64,000 nt of DNA from JAAYYM01 sp964638005 (GCA_964638005.1 CAZWXS010000006.1:18187-82186), one strand, 5' to 3'. Counted from the first letter of the stretch, positions 1 to 9,791 are shown. The notes: generated from the sequence alone by a model not told the origin. Program-made: numbers and translations.

Positions 1-982
1 CTGACCCTATACGCTCTACATTCGACTTCAACTCCATCCCATTCTGAATGGAAAAGACATCAGCGATACGGTTGCCACACGCAAGTGCCTTATTAATTGT
101 AATAATCAGATTTGCAAGCTTGATCAGTTCGACAAGAATCTGTGACATATAGTTATAGAGTGCCACAACCTGCCCCTGCGTCAGAATCCCACCATCCACC
201 TGAATGGCTCCAACCTTGATCAGACAGACAATTGCCAGATTAACAATGACATAAGTCAGTGGATTGAGTGCTCCGGAAAGCCAGCCTGCTCTCCTCTGCT
301 CCGTTGCCAGTTCCACATTCTTTTCGGAAAAATGACGGATTTCCTCTTCTTCCTTACAAAACGCACGAATCACGCGTGCACCTGACAGATTTTCTCTTGT
401 AATTGAAAGAACCGTATCTAATTTCTTCTGAACTGTCTTTAACATCGGAATGTTGAATTTCATGATCAACCCAACTGTCAGAGACAGTAAAAAAATGACA
501 CCAACGAAGATCAAAGCTGCCTTTGCGTCAATCGTAAATGCCATGATCATCGCACCAAATACTACAAAAGGAGAGCGCAAAAAGAGACGCAGAAACATAT
601 TAACACCAGTCTGCGCCTGATTGACATCGCTCGTCATTCTTGTAATCATCGTAGATGTTCCGAGCGTATCAATCTCCGAATAGGAAAGTCCCATTAAATG
701 CTTAAACAGATCATGTCTGAGTCCTGTACTAAACCCAACTGCCGCTTTTGCTGCAAAGAACTGCGCCGCCACTGCACAAATCAGACCTATTACACCCAAC
801 GCTATCATCAGACCACAGCTTCGGTAAATGTAGCTGTTGTCATTTCTCCCGATTCCGCGATCAATGATTGCGGCTATCACAAGCGGCACAAGAAGTTCAA
901 ATGATGCTTCCAGCATTTTAAATAGCGGAGCCAAGATGCATTCTTTTCTATAATCCTTCAAATATACCAATAAACGTTTCAT
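1..982 (-). CDS. ABC exporter, permease part (3' end outside window)
   Basis: The first 327 codons of a fused permease/ATPase exporter are visible; the nucleotide-binding domain lies beyond the window edge. The translation begins MKRLLVYLKDYRKE and continues through hydrophobic segments. It has the usual type I exporter coupling region, with a stretch like LGTSTMITRMTSDVNQ near residue 100. Such proteins export drugs, lipids or peptides as dimers, and the substrate cannot be told here. The ATG overlaps the modB stop in an ATGA (979-982), so translation is probably coupled to modB. This is odd, because a molybdate ATPase (modC) would be expected in that position. No frameshift was seen in the parts I translated. 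Confidence 0.85.
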   Translation of the reverse strand, partial: MKRLLVYLKDYRKECILAPLFKMLEASFELLVPLVIAAIIDRGIGRNDNSYIYRSCGLMIALGVIGLICAVAAQFFAAKAAVGFSTGLRHDLFKHLMGLSYSEIDTLGTSTMITRMTSDVNQAQTGVNMFLRLFLRSPFVVFGAMIMAFTIDAKAALIFVGVIFLLSLTVGLIMKFNIPMLKTVQKKLDTVLSITRENLSGARVIRAFCKEEEEIRHFSEKNVELATEQRRAGWLSGALNPLTYVIVNLAIVCLIKVGAIQVDGGILTQGQVVALYNYMSQILVELIKLANLIITINKALACGNRIADVFSIQNGMELKSNVERIGS

Positions 983-1650
983 ATCCTAGTATCCTTTCCC
1001 TTCATTCCAAAATAATTCATTGCAGCCACAATGATAAATGAAAGAATGACTAAGATCAGTACATATTGAAATGCCAGCTGCATATCTCCTGCTGCCACAG
1101 CTGAATATACGGCAAGCGGCAAAGTCCTCGTCTTACCTGCAATATTTCCGGCAATCATCGTCGTTGCGCCGAATTCCCCGAGGCCTCTGGCAAATGCCAA
1201 TACACCGCCCGACAATACGCCCGGCATCGCACAAGGTAATACGACCTTACGGAAGATACTCCACTCCGACATTCCCAGTGTCCGTCCGGCATTGATCAAA
1301 TCTTCACTTACCTGCTCAAATGCGCCTCTCGCCGAACGATACATCAGTGGAAATGAAATTACAACTGCGGCAATCACTGTTGCTCCCCACGAAAACGGAA
1401 CCTTCATTCCGAAAAACTCTACCAAAAAACTTCCGATCGGTCGCTTTACCCCAAACAAATACAACAGAAAAAAGCCTGCCACCGTCGGAGGCAGTACCAA
1501 GGGAAGTGTCAGAATACCGTCCCAGATGATTTTTGCCTTTCTGTTCTTCATAAATGCAACGGCTCTGGCTGCAAGAATCCCTAAGAAAAAAGTAATGATG
1601 ATGGACACGCATGCCGTCTGAAGTGAAATCAAAATTGGGGATAGTTCCAT
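979..1650 (-). CDS. modB: Molybdate ABC transporter permease ModB
   Basis: Inner-membrane permease of the molybdate importer, 223 aa, the usual length for ModB. About five membrane segments are visible. The cytoplasmic EAA loop, which docks the ATPase, reads EDLINAGRTLGMSEWSIFRK around residues 118-137. An AGGAG site stands six bases before the ATG. It lies 79 bases after the XdhC-like gene on the same strand, at the downstream end of a run of molybdenum-hydroxylase genes. This fits supplying Mo to the xanthine dehydrogenases of the island. Neither modA nor modC is in the window. Specificity for molybdate rather than tungstate is inferred from context. Confidence 0.88.
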   Translation of the reverse strand: MELSPILISLQTACVSIIITFFLGILAARAVAFMKNRKAKIIWDGILTLPLVLPPTVAGFFLLYLFGVKRPIGSFLVEFFGMKVPFSWGATVIAAVVISFPLMYRSARGAFEQVSEDLINAGRTLGMSEWSIFRKVVLPCAMPGVLSGGVLAFARGLGEFGATTMIAGNIAGKTRTLPLAVYSAVAAGDMQLAFQYVLILVILSFIIVAAMNYFGMKGKDTRI

Positions 1651-1729
1651 AATGTTCTCCTATTTGTTTGAAAACTATATTATCTTATACCTTTTCTTTT
1701 ATATATACTTCCGGTACATAATACCACAT

Positions 1730-2593
1730 CTACTCATCTAAATCTATCAACTCCAATGCGATATCTACAAGTCCTCCGCATACCATACCTTCCTCTTCTG
1801 CCTGTTCCGGAAGCATATTGATATGCAGAATCCTGCGTTCTTTCTCAGCCTGTCGCAGCATATGCAATGCCTCCTGCACGACCTCAGCCTCCACACAGCC
1901 TCCTCCGATGGTACCTGCGCAAATCCCATCCTCAAAGATCACCATCTTTGTTCCTATACTTCTCGGTGCAGAACCTTTTCGCATAATGATGGTTGCAAGA
2001 CAGCGTTTCCGTTCATCTTCCGCCAAAACGGCTTCCAATATCTCCTGCGTATATTCACCCGGTATATGTGGGTCAGGCTTTCTCTGCTTTCTGATTTGCT
2101 CTCTAACCTGCACGATTTCCGCCATCACAGAAACAGCAATTTCTTCCGGTGTCTCGCCGCCAATCGGAAGACCAATCGGGCTATGCAACCGCTCGACAAT
2201 CTCTTTTGAGAAGCCCTCTGCAATGAGTGTTTTCCTCACCTCTCCCGAACGCACCCTTGATCCCATCATTCCGACATAAGCACTTTCCTGATACAAAATA
2301 GAACGCAGGCACTCCAAATCATAACGGTGTCCACGCGTCACAACAATAAAATATGCATCCAAACCACCCTTGACCAACTCAAGTGCAGTTGTAAATGCAT
2401 CACAGATTACCGTATCTGCCCCTGCTTCTCTTGCATGATCGGCATAAAGAGGTCTGTCCTCCAGTACCGTCACGTGAAACCCCAGCATTTTGCCCATCCT
2501 GATAATCGGCATCGAAACATGTCCGGCACCACACACAATCATCTTATCATACTGTATTGTAATATACTTAAATTTGCTTTGTGCTATACTCAT
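1730..2593 (-). CDS. XdhC/CoxI-family molybdenum hydroxylase maturation factor, permuted domain order
   Basis: A 287-aa member of the XdhC/CoxI family, which binds molybdenum cofactor and helps sulfurate and insert it into xanthine dehydrogenase-type enzymes. The N-terminal part is a Rossmann domain (MIVCGAGHVSMPIIR at about residues 18-32, and VVTRGHRYD). The C-terminal part carries the XdhC_CoxI signature: CLATIIMRKGSAPRSIGTKM, then GTIGGGCVEAE and GMVCGGLVDI. In canonical XdhC these two parts come in the opposite order. The start is supported by a TGAGG site. It follows the MoeA-like gene by 110 bases and precedes modB. Its clients are presumably the two dehydrogenases at 21-28 kb. Confidence 0.82.
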   Translation of the reverse strand: MSIAQSKFKYITIQYDKMIVCGAGHVSMPIIRMGKMLGFHVTVLEDRPLYADHAREAGADTVICDAFTTALELVKGGLDAYFIVVTRGHRYDLECLRSILYQESAYVGMMGSRVRSGEVRKTLIAEGFSKEIVERLHSPIGLPIGGETPEEIAVSVMAEIVQVREQIRKQRKPDPHIPGEYTQEILEAVLAEDERKRCLATIIMRKGSAPRSIGTKMVIFEDGICAGTIGGGCVEAEVVQEALHMLRQAEKERRILHINMLPEQAEEEGMVCGGLVDIALELIDLDE

Positions 2594-2703
2594 CTGTTTT
2601 GCCTCAAATTGCTCTACTATAATTCCCTTATCTTAACTCCTTTATCCGACTGATTCATCCGATTCAATCAATGACATTGTATTTCATGATCTTCTATGCA
2701 AGA

Positions 2704-3768
2704 TCACTTACCAAATCCACAATTCGGATATGTGCAAATCTCACACGACAGACATAATCCGCCCTCGCCCAGACAGTTAATATCATCCGCCGTCAGCCTC
2801 TCATCTGCCATCAACCGCGGAAGGATCAAGTCAAAAATGGTTCTCTTTGCATACATCACACAACCCGGCAAGCCAACTACCGGAATACCGCAGCCGTTAT
2901 ACGCAAGCAAGAACATCGCTCCCGGCAAAACAGGGGCTCCATAACTTACAACGCTGCCCGTCGGCTCGATTCCGCTTCCTGTGCAAGCATTCCTGATTGC
3001 TAACGGTGTCCTGTCATCAGGATCAACGCTCATGCCTCCGGTACAGATTACAAGCTCAGCGCCCTCTGCAATCCATTCCAAAATCGCATCGGTTATGCCT
3101 GCCGGATCATCATCACAGATTTTCTGTCCGATGACTTCCGTATCAAATTCTGCCAGCTTATCCAGTATCACAGGTGTAAAAGTATCCTGAATGCGTCCAT
3201 GGTATACTTCCGAACCTGTCGTGACAATGCCTACCTTTTTGTGTATAAAAGGTTTCACATCAAGCATCGGCACCCCGCCATTTTTCTCTCTATATGTTTC
3301 AGCGATACCACGCGCGCGTTCCATACGTGCCTTCTCAATGATCAATGGAATCACCCTTGTTCCGGCCAGTTTATCACCCTTGCGGACAATCGTATTCCCA
3401 TGTCTGGTCGCAATCATCATCTCTCCCACCGTATTGATCGCATGAAGACGCTCACTGTCGATTTTCAGCAGTCCGTCACAATCTGCAATGAGTTCGATCT
3501 TTCCCTCTTTGATCTCGCTTGCATGCATATGAGATCCCACACAGATTTCATATAAGATTAATGCCGCCTCATCCTCGTGCAGCATATCTTCACGTCTTTC
3601 CCACACATAGAGGTGTTCTTTTCCCACCGACAGCAGTACCGGAATATCCTCCTCCTGTACCACATGCCCTTTGCGAAATACAGCATCCTTGGTCACGCCT
3701 CTGATGATTTGTGTGATATCATGACACAGCACATGTCCGACTGCATCCTCTGTTCTAATCAGTTTCAT
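2704..3768 (-). CDS. MoeA-like molybdopterin-binding protein with cysteine-rich tail
   Basis: A 354-aa protein of the MoeA/MogA-like molybdopterin-binding superfamily. The central domain has VGIVTTGSEVYHG and later ICTGGMSVDPDD, the pterin-phosphate binding loops of this fold. The start at 3768 (MKLIRTEDAVGHVL) follows a GAAGGGA site by seven bases; a longer upstream reading frame lacks such a site. The last 25 residues hold five cysteines (C, then CLSCEIC, then NC) ending in NCGFGK, which E. coli MoeA lacks and which could bind metal or a cluster. It sits 34 bases after hydA. The likely role is modifying or loading molybdenum cofactor for the hydroxylases; the exact reaction is unknown. Confidence 0.78.
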   Translation of the reverse strand: MKLIRTEDAVGHVLCHDITQIIRGVTKDAVFRKGHVVQEEDIPVLLSVGKEHLYVWERREDMLHEDEAALILYEICVGSHMHASEIKEGKIELIADCDGLLKIDSERLHAINTVGEMMIATRHGNTIVRKGDKLAGTRVIPLIIEKARMERARGIAETYREKNGGVPMLDVKPFIHKKVGIVTTGSEVYHGRIQDTFTPVILDKLAEFDTEVIGQKICDDDPAGITDAILEWIAEGAELVICTGGMSVDPDDRTPLAIRNACTGSGIEPTGSVVSYGAPVLPGAMFLLAYNGCGIPVVGLPGCVMYAKRTIFDLILPRLMADERLTADDINCLGEGGLCLSCEICTYPNCGFGK

Positions 3769-3802
3769 ACTACATTCCCTTCTGCAATCCGTTCCGGCAC
3801 TG

Positions 3803-5176
3803 TCAAATACAGGATTTATCGCGCCTGATATAACACCCTGCATGTGCCTTAATAATCTCTCCTTTATCTGCTATCAGCATACCTCGCAGAAATACTTTTT
3901 CCGCCATTCCTCTGACCTTAATCCCTTCGTAAGGAGTAAAATCTGTCTTATACAGTTGTCCTTCTGCCGTAATGGTACGCCGATAGTTAGGATTCCAGAT
4001 GACGATATCCGCATCCGAACCCTCTGCAATGCAGCCTTTGCGCGGATACATTCCGTATAGCTTTGCCGGATTCTCTGTCAGCAGCCTACACATCTGCTGC
4101 AATGTCATCCTGTCCTCCAACACCCCATAGGTATAGATCAACTGCGGTCTGTGCATCACACCCGGCAGTCCGTTCGGTATTTTTGTAAAATCCTTGATTC
4201 CTGCTTTCTTTTGAGCCATTGTAAATGAGCAGTGATCCGTCGAAATCGTATCAATCTGATTTTCGGATATTGCTTTCCACAGACACTCCTTGTCCTCGCG
4301 GCTTCGTATCGGCGGTGAGCATACATATTTGGCACTTTCAAAATCCTCCAGCTGATACCTGCTCTCGTCAAAGATCAGATATTGCGGGCACGTCTCTACA
4401 TATACCTTCTGTCCTCTCGCTCTGGCACGACAGATTTCTTCATAGCCCTCTTCCGAAGACAGATGTACCACCATGACGGGGACATCCACAACCCTGGCAA
4501 TCGTCAGCAGTCTCTGTATCGCCTCAGCCTCCACACATGCCGGTCTGGACTTTGGGTGTGCCTCAGGCGAATAATCTCCGTTTAGCTTCTGCTCTCCTGC
4601 CAGTCTGTTGATCAAATCATGATTCTCACAATGCACCCCGACAATGCCGCCCATTGCTTTCATTTTCTTTAAGATGTCAAAAATGATACCGTCACTGACT
4701 CTGATATCATATGTCATGTATAGTTTGAAGGAAGTAACACCATTTGCAAACATTTCCTTAACTTCCTCTGAGGTCGGCTCATTCCAGTCGGTAATCGCCA
4801 TATGAAATGCATAATCCGAGGAGCAGACTCCATCTGCCTTCTTATGCCACACAGCAAGCGCCTCTGAAAGAGATTCCTTCTTATACTGCGTTGCAAAATC
4901 AATGATACATGTGGTTCCGCCTGCTACTGCTGCTTTGGTACCCGACTCAAAATCATCGGCAGTCACAGTCCCCGACACTTCCAGATCAAAATGTGTATGT
5001 GCATCTATGAATCCCGGAAATATCATCTTTCCCGCAGCATCCACACGTCGTGCAGTCATATCTGACAGATGCTCTCCAATCTGTTCGATCTTACCATTGT
5101 CAACCAGTATATCCGCAACCCTGCTGCCCTTACCGGATATGATCTCTCCTCCGGTAATCAAATATCTGTCTGCCAT
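3803..5176 (-). CDS. hydA: Dihydropyrimidinase-type cyclic amidohydrolase (HydA/HyuA)
   Basis: Zinc-dependent amidohydrolase that opens cyclic ureide rings, 457 aa as in the dihydropyrimidinase/phenylhydantoinase family. Metal ligands are visible: the HTH pair in IDAHTHFD (H60, H62), the lysine that becomes carbamylated in TSFKLYMTY (K151), histidines in GVHCEN (about 182) and VVHLSS (about 238), and the aspartate in STDHCSF (about 315). It lies 27 bases after ygfK and 34 before the MoeA-like gene, so it is in the ssnA-ygfK-hydA operon. In gut bacteria hydA is one of the genes linked to anaerobic urate breakdown, where it would open a reduced or hydroxylated purine-derived ring. The true substrate is not known from sequence. 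Confidence 0.9.
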   Translation of the reverse strand: MADRYLITGGEIISGKGSRVADILVDNGKIEQIGEHLSDMTARRVDAAGKMIFPGFIDAHTHFDLEVSGTVTADDFESGTKAAVAGGTTCIIDFATQYKKESLSEALAVWHKKADGVCSSDYAFHMAITDWNEPTSEEVKEMFANGVTSFKLYMTYDIRVSDGIIFDILKKMKAMGGIVGVHCENHDLINRLAGEQKLNGDYSPEAHPKSRPACVEAEAIQRLLTIARVVDVPVMVVHLSSEEGYEEICRARARGQKVYVETCPQYLIFDESRYQLEDFESAKYVCSPPIRSREDKECLWKAISENQIDTISTDHCSFTMAQKKAGIKDFTKIPNGLPGVMHRPQLIYTYGVLEDRMTLQQMCRLLTENPAKLYGMYPRKGCIAEGSDADIVIWNPNYRRTITAEGQLYKTDFTPYEGIKVRGMAEKVFLRGMLIADKGEIIKAHAGCYIRRDKSCI

Positions 5177-5203
5177 TCTTATTCCCTCGCAATCTATACA
5201 AGT

Positions 5204-8200
5204 CTAAAATAAATACCGGTATTCCCTGTATGCTGTTTCCACCAGATTGATCAGCTGCGAATCCACTCCGCTGTCACTCTCAAAGCCTTCTATTGTAAAA
5301 ATATGATCTGCAATACGGAGCTTGAAGGTCTGACTTGCGTCATTGATCAATACAAAGCCTTGATTCTTACTCTTTTCAAAATCTTCAGCCGTATCAAACA
5401 GTGTGAACTTATCCAGATAAGGAGCACTGTCATACGGGCAGAACGTCTTACAATTACCACATTCATTACACCTCTTGTCAATATGGAGAATCTGTGCCTT
5501 TTCCTTACCCGACAGGCGGATTGACACATTTGCCCGGTTCGGACACACCTCAACACAGGCTTCACAGACTGCAAAACAGGATAAGCATCTTTCATATTCA
5601 GCCTTTGCCCGCTGCTCTGTTGTCGTTGTATTCACCGCTGCATCGATAGAATCACAGATGACTCCTCGCTTTTCATAGATATCCGATAAATCCTTATCTT
5701 CATTCACATCCCGTGCAATCTTCTCTGTAAGGATGGCTTCAGATGCCTTGGTCGCATCTGCAATCGCTTCTACAACTGTAGCCGGACCTCCGCGGCCATC
5801 GCCTATAATGTAGACTCCCTGTATCGAACATTGCAAGGTATCAGCATCTACCGCAGGATTTCCCCCATACGTCATCATAATATTGTTTGTGTGATAGAAG
5901 TCATCATCAATATGTTCACCGACTGCAGCAATTACTACATCCGCAGGAATCTGCACAACATCTTCTGTCTCTATGGGACTTCGGCGACCTGATGCATCGG
6001 GTTCGCCTAATTCTATCCGATGACAGGTCAATACTGCATCCTCAAAGCTGACAGGTGTCAAAAGTTCCATGAACTCCACGCCCTCTTCGATTGCAAGCAA
6101 CAGTTCTTCCTCATCCGCAGGCATATAATGCTTGGTTCTCCTATATATCAGAGTAACCTTCTCTACGCCTTCCACGCGGATTGCCGCACGAGCCGTATCC
6201 ATTGCCGTGTTACCTCCGCCTACAACCACTACTTGTCTGCCAATGTCCATATCTCCTTCTGTATTCTTATAATCCTCAAGAAATGTAACAGCACTGATGG
6301 CTGAACCGGCTTTCAACGGCAGGATTCCTTCTTTACATGCACCGATTGCCACAATGATCTTCTTATATCCCTGTGCCTTCAATTCCTCAATAGAATGAAC
6401 AGGTTCATTTACCCGGATATGTACCCCCAGTCTTTCGATAAAGGCTACATCCTTCATGACCTCTTCCGAGGCTATTCTGAATTCCGGTATCACATGTCTG
6501 ACTACGCCTCCCGGAACTTCCTTTTTCTCAAAAATTGTAACATCCATGCCAGCCCGCGCCAGAAAATAAGCCGCCGAAATACCTGCCGGACCTGCACCGA
6601 TGATTGCCACTCTTCCCTTATCTCTTGTTCCCGGCGTATGCCCTTTGAGCACCATATCATATCCGCCCCGCGCTGCACGCAGTTTCATCTTCCTGATATG
6701 TACAGGTTCCTCGTAGAAATTACGAGTACATTTGCTCATACATCTGTGAGCACATATCGTTCCCGTAATATAAGGCAACGGATTTTTCTCCATGATGACA
6801 TAAAGTGCCTTTGCATATTCTCCTCGCGATACCAGTTCCATATATGCCGTAATATCCTGATGAATCGGACAGCCTTCTCTGCAGGGCGCCACAAAACAGT
6901 CTATCAGTGGAACCTTTTTATCCATCTTGCGTGATGCAGACAGTTTGGGCGATTTTTTGTGATTCTTGTCTCGTCTGGCTCCCTTGGCAAGCGCCTTGAC
7001 TGCCTCTGCATCTATGCCTGTATAAACAGGGTAGCCTTCCTTTCCGCCGTTAAAGAATTCTCCGATCTGTGTCATTCTCTGATATCCGCCCGGTTTCAGC
7101 AGTGTTGTCGCCATTGTGACCGGCCATATACCTGTATCAAAGATCTTCTTGATGTTATGTGCATCTGCGCCGCCCGAGTAGGAAATTCTCAATCCTCCGT
7201 CAAACTCTTCCGAAAGCTTAGCGGCAAGCGCAATCGAAAGTGGATACAATGCACGTCCGGACATATACATCTCCTCGCCCGGCAATTCATTTGCCTTGAT
7301 GTCCACAGGAAATGTATTCGTAATCTTTACACCAAACTGCAATTTTTCTGTATCTGCAAGGCTCATCAAACGCTTTAACATCGGAACTGCATCCGCATAT
7401 TGAAGATCATCCTTGAAATGAAACTCTCCGAATGAGACATAATCGTATCCCATATCATCAAGCGTCCGTCTTGCATACTCATAGCCAAGCAGAGTCGGAT
7501 TGCATTTGATAAATGTATGCAGATGCTTCTCCTGCATCAGATAAGTGGCAATACGCTCTATCTCCTGCGGCGGACATCCGTGCAGCGTTGATAATGTCGC
7601 TGATGTACAGATATGCGGAGAAATCGATTCCACATCCGCTGCCGTAATATCCGTAAAAAGCTCCAGATGATTCAGGGCAAAATCCTTACATTCCCTAAAA
7701 ATCGAGGTCTTGGAAGCATCCTTTAAACCTTCAATGAAATCATCTATCTTCTTTAACCGGATGCCTTCCAGATCATAACCGACGCTCATATTGAAAATAA
7801 AGCCATCCATCGCACCAATGCCGAATTCCTTCGCCATAAGCTTAATGGCAAACCACGCCTTGACATATTCCTCAAATGCCTGCTCTACAGTCAGTTCCGT
7901 AGACCACTCCACATTGTATCCCTCATCTGCCGCTTCAATACAAGGCTTGCTCACCGGCAGATCCTCACCGTCCAGCTTCTGCACTGTCTTTAATTCAAAA
8001 AAGCGTGCACCTGCGGCATAAGCCGCAATGATGTTCTGAGCCAATTGCGTATGAGGCCCTGCAGCCGGTCCAAACGGAGTTTCCATCTTTTCTCCGAACA
8101 ATGATAATGTATGATTCTGTTTTGCCACAAAGAGCGTCCGGATGCCAAACACGCTGCCCTGCTTCTTTTCTGAAAGTATCTGGTCTATTAACTTGTAAAA

Positions 8201-8227
8201 TGGTATCGGTGTCATCCTATCACTCAT
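5204..8227 (-). CDS. ygfK: YgfK-family flavin/iron-sulfur oxidoreductase (annotated as putative selenate reductase subunit)
   Basis: A 1007-aa multidomain redox protein. The first 400 or so residues resemble dihydroorotate dehydrogenase-like TIM barrels. A cysteine-rich linker follows (CPIHQDI, CAHRCMSKC, about 450-510), then a glutamate-synthase small-subunit-like FAD/NAD(P)H module (GAGPAGISAAYFLA and GGGNTAMDTARAA). A C-terminal two-cluster ferredoxin has CLSCFAVCEACVEVCP and CNECGNCKTFCP. The family name 'selenate reductase' is historical; in gut bacteria ygfK is required for anaerobic urate use, probably as a ring reductase. An AAGGAGG site precedes the ATG. It lies 57 bases after ssnA and 27 before hydA. 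Confidence 0.92.
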   Translation of the reverse strand: MSDRMTPIPFYKLIDQILSEKKQGSVFGIRTLFVAKQNHTLSLFGEKMETPFGPAAGPHTQLAQNIIAAYAAGARFFELKTVQKLDGEDLPVSKPCIEAADEGYNVEWSTELTVEQAFEEYVKAWFAIKLMAKEFGIGAMDGFIFNMSVGYDLEGIRLKKIDDFIEGLKDASKTSIFRECKDFALNHLELFTDITAADVESISPHICTSATLSTLHGCPPQEIERIATYLMQEKHLHTFIKCNPTLLGYEYARRTLDDMGYDYVSFGEFHFKDDLQYADAVPMLKRLMSLADTEKLQFGVKITNTFPVDIKANELPGEEMYMSGRALYPLSIALAAKLSEEFDGGLRISYSGGADAHNIKKIFDTGIWPVTMATTLLKPGGYQRMTQIGEFFNGGKEGYPVYTGIDAEAVKALAKGARRDKNHKKSPKLSASRKMDKKVPLIDCFVAPCREGCPIHQDITAYMELVSRGEYAKALYVIMEKNPLPYITGTICAHRCMSKCTRNFYEEPVHIRKMKLRAARGGYDMVLKGHTPGTRDKGRVAIIGAGPAGISAAYFLARAGMDVTIFEKKEVPGGVVRHVIPEFRIASEEVMKDVAFIERLGVHIRVNEPVHSIEELKAQGYKKIIVAIGACKEGILPLKAGSAISAVTFLEDYKNTEGDMDIGRQVVVVGGGNTAMDTARAAIRVEGVEKVTLIYRRTKHYMPADEEELLLAIEEGVEFMELLTPVSFEDAVLTCHRIELGEPDASGRRSPIETEDVVQIPADVVIAAVGEHIDDDFYHTNNIMMTYGGNPAVDADTLQCSIQGVYIIGDGRGGPATVVEAIADATKASEAILTEKIARDVNEDKDLSDIYEKRGVICDSIDAAVNTTTTEQRAKAEYERCLSCFAVCEACVEVCPNRANVSIRLSGKEKAQILHIDKRCNECGNCKTFCPYDSAPYLDKFTLFDTAEDFEKSKNQGFVLINDASQTFKLRIADHIFTIEGFESDSGVDSQLINLVETAYREYRYLF

Positions 8228-8284
8228 TTAACCGCCTCCTTGTGTGCTTATGGTTGCCTGTTGCATGCTATATCAAAATACACT

Positions 8285-9616
8285 TTATCCGTTAATCGAT
8301 TTCCACAGCTGGTTTGCTCCTTCTCTCACATGCGCCAGCGTTTGTTCTTCGTCTATCTGCGTCAATCTTCTGTCCTTCATCAATACTTTACCGTTTGCCA
8401 CAGTCGTCACAACACTGCGTCCTGTCATTCCAAAAAGAATATGTCCGTTGACATTATCTGCATTCATCGGCGTAAGCGGTACATAATCCAGTATGATTAC
8501 ATCTGCTGCCGCACCTGCTCTTAACGATCCGACCGGTTTTCTGAAATACCTTCCTGCGATTTCGGCATTCCCTTCAAAAAGCATTTGCGGTACCTCACTC
8601 CATGCAGCTCCCGGATCACATAAATGATGCTTATGCAGGATATTCGCAACTTTATAAGATTCTGTCATATCATGTGTGTATCCGTCTGTTCCGAGTCCTG
8701 TCAGAATCCCCTTCTGTACAATTCTCATCGTCGGAGGACAACCGCATGCATTTCCCATATTAGATTCCGGATTGTGCACCACCATCGTATCCGTTTCCTT
8801 CAACACATCCATCTCATGCTCATTGATATAAATGCAATGTGCCGTAAGTGTCTTACTTCCCAGAATATCATGATCCATCAACCGATCAATGATTCTTTTT
8901 CCATGTTTCCCGAGAGCATCATACAGATCTTCTATCCCCTCAGCTACGTGAATATGATAGCCGACCTCTGATGGTTTATGTTCCGCGCACAATGCAAGCG
9001 TACTGTCTGAAAGGGTAAATGATGCATGCAGTCCCATCATTCCCGCAATCATATCCGAATCATCCCCAAGCGCATGCTTGCAAAATGCTTCATTTTCCAA
9101 TACCGCTTCCCGCATCTTTGCTTCTCCGTCGCGGTCAGAGACCTCATAACAAAGACAGCTTCTGATACCTGCCTCACGTGCAGCTTCTTCTATTTTAAAT
9201 AGAGAGTCCCTGACAGAACCATAACTTGCATGATGATCAAACACTGTCGTCACACCGTTTTTGATGCAGTCAATATATGTCGCCTGTGCACTCAGCTTCG
9301 TCTGTTCAAGTGTCAGATGTCTGTCAATATTCCACCACATGCCATCCAGAATATCGAGAAAACCTTCCGGTTGATACCCTTTCACAGAAAGGCCTCTGGC
9401 CATGGCAGAATAAATATGTTCATGCGTATTGATAAATGCCGGCATGATCACTCCACCCTTTGCATCTATGAAATCCGCAGCAGGATACCGATTCCTGAGT
9501 ACATCATACTCTCCTGCCTCTTGAATACTGTCGCCGTCAATCATTACGGCACCGTTTTCTATAAACGGATTCTCCCTGTCTCTCGTAATCACTCTTCCGT
9601 TTCCAATCAGCAGCAT
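8285..9616 (-). CDS. ssnA: SsnA-type amidohydrolase/aminohydrolase
   Basis: A 443-aa member of the metallo-dependent amidohydrolase family, matching E. coli SsnA in length. Metal ligands are visible in INTHEHIYS, GYHIHVAEG, LTAHCIY and LGTDGYTHD. I chose the start MLLIGNGRVITRD at 9616 because AAGGAGG lies eight bases upstream; longer frames add an unlikely leader. In characterised gut bacteria ssnA belongs to the anaerobic urate cluster and would deaminate or hydrolyse a purine-derived intermediate. It is first in the ssnA-ygfK-hydA operon, with its own promoter at 9679-9707. Confidence 0.9.
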   Translation of the reverse strand: MLLIGNGRVITRDRENPFIENGAVMIDGDSIQEAGEYDVLRNRYPAADFIDAKGGVIMPAFINTHEHIYSAMARGLSVKGYQPEGFLDILDGMWWNIDRHLTLEQTKLSAQATYIDCIKNGVTTVFDHHASYGSVRDSLFKIEEAAREAGIRSCLCYEVSDRDGEAKMREAVLENEAFCKHALGDDSDMIAGMMGLHASFTLSDSTLALCAEHKPSEVGYHIHVAEGIEDLYDALGKHGKRIIDRLMDHDILGSKTLTAHCIYINEHEMDVLKETDTMVVHNPESNMGNACGCPPTMRIVQKGILTGLGTDGYTHDMTESYKVANILHKHHLCDPGAAWSEVPQMLFEGNAEIAGRYFRKPVGSLRAGAAADVIILDYVPLTPMNADNVNGHILFGMTGRSVVTTVANGKVLMKDRRLTQIDEEQTLAHVREGANQLWKSING

Positions 9617-9678
9617 GATGTAATCCTCCTTCATTCCTATAAACATTTCTTTCAAAATCAACAAACTTTCTATTTATT

Positions 9679-9707
9679 ATCATACCATTTTGTGAGATTT
9701 CTGACAA
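9679..9707 (-). promoter_or_regulatory. Promoter of the ssnA operon
   Basis: On the minus strand TTGTCA (9702-9707), a 17-base spacer and TATGAT (9679-9684) form a near-consensus sigma-A promoter. Transcription would start about 55 bases before the ssnA ATG. Confidence 0.7.
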
Positions 9708-9762
9708 TGCTTCTGCATTTATAAAAAAACAATTAAATGTTACGAATATGTTAAATTTGGTA

Positions 9763-9791
9763 ATGACGAACCGATTTTTTTATGTTATAAT
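9763..9791 (+). promoter_or_regulatory. Promoter of the DUF3048 lipoprotein gene
   Basis: A perfect TATAAT (9786-9791) with ATGACG (9763-9768, four of six consensus bases) 17 bases upstream, divergent from the ssnA promoter. Confidence 0.6.
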
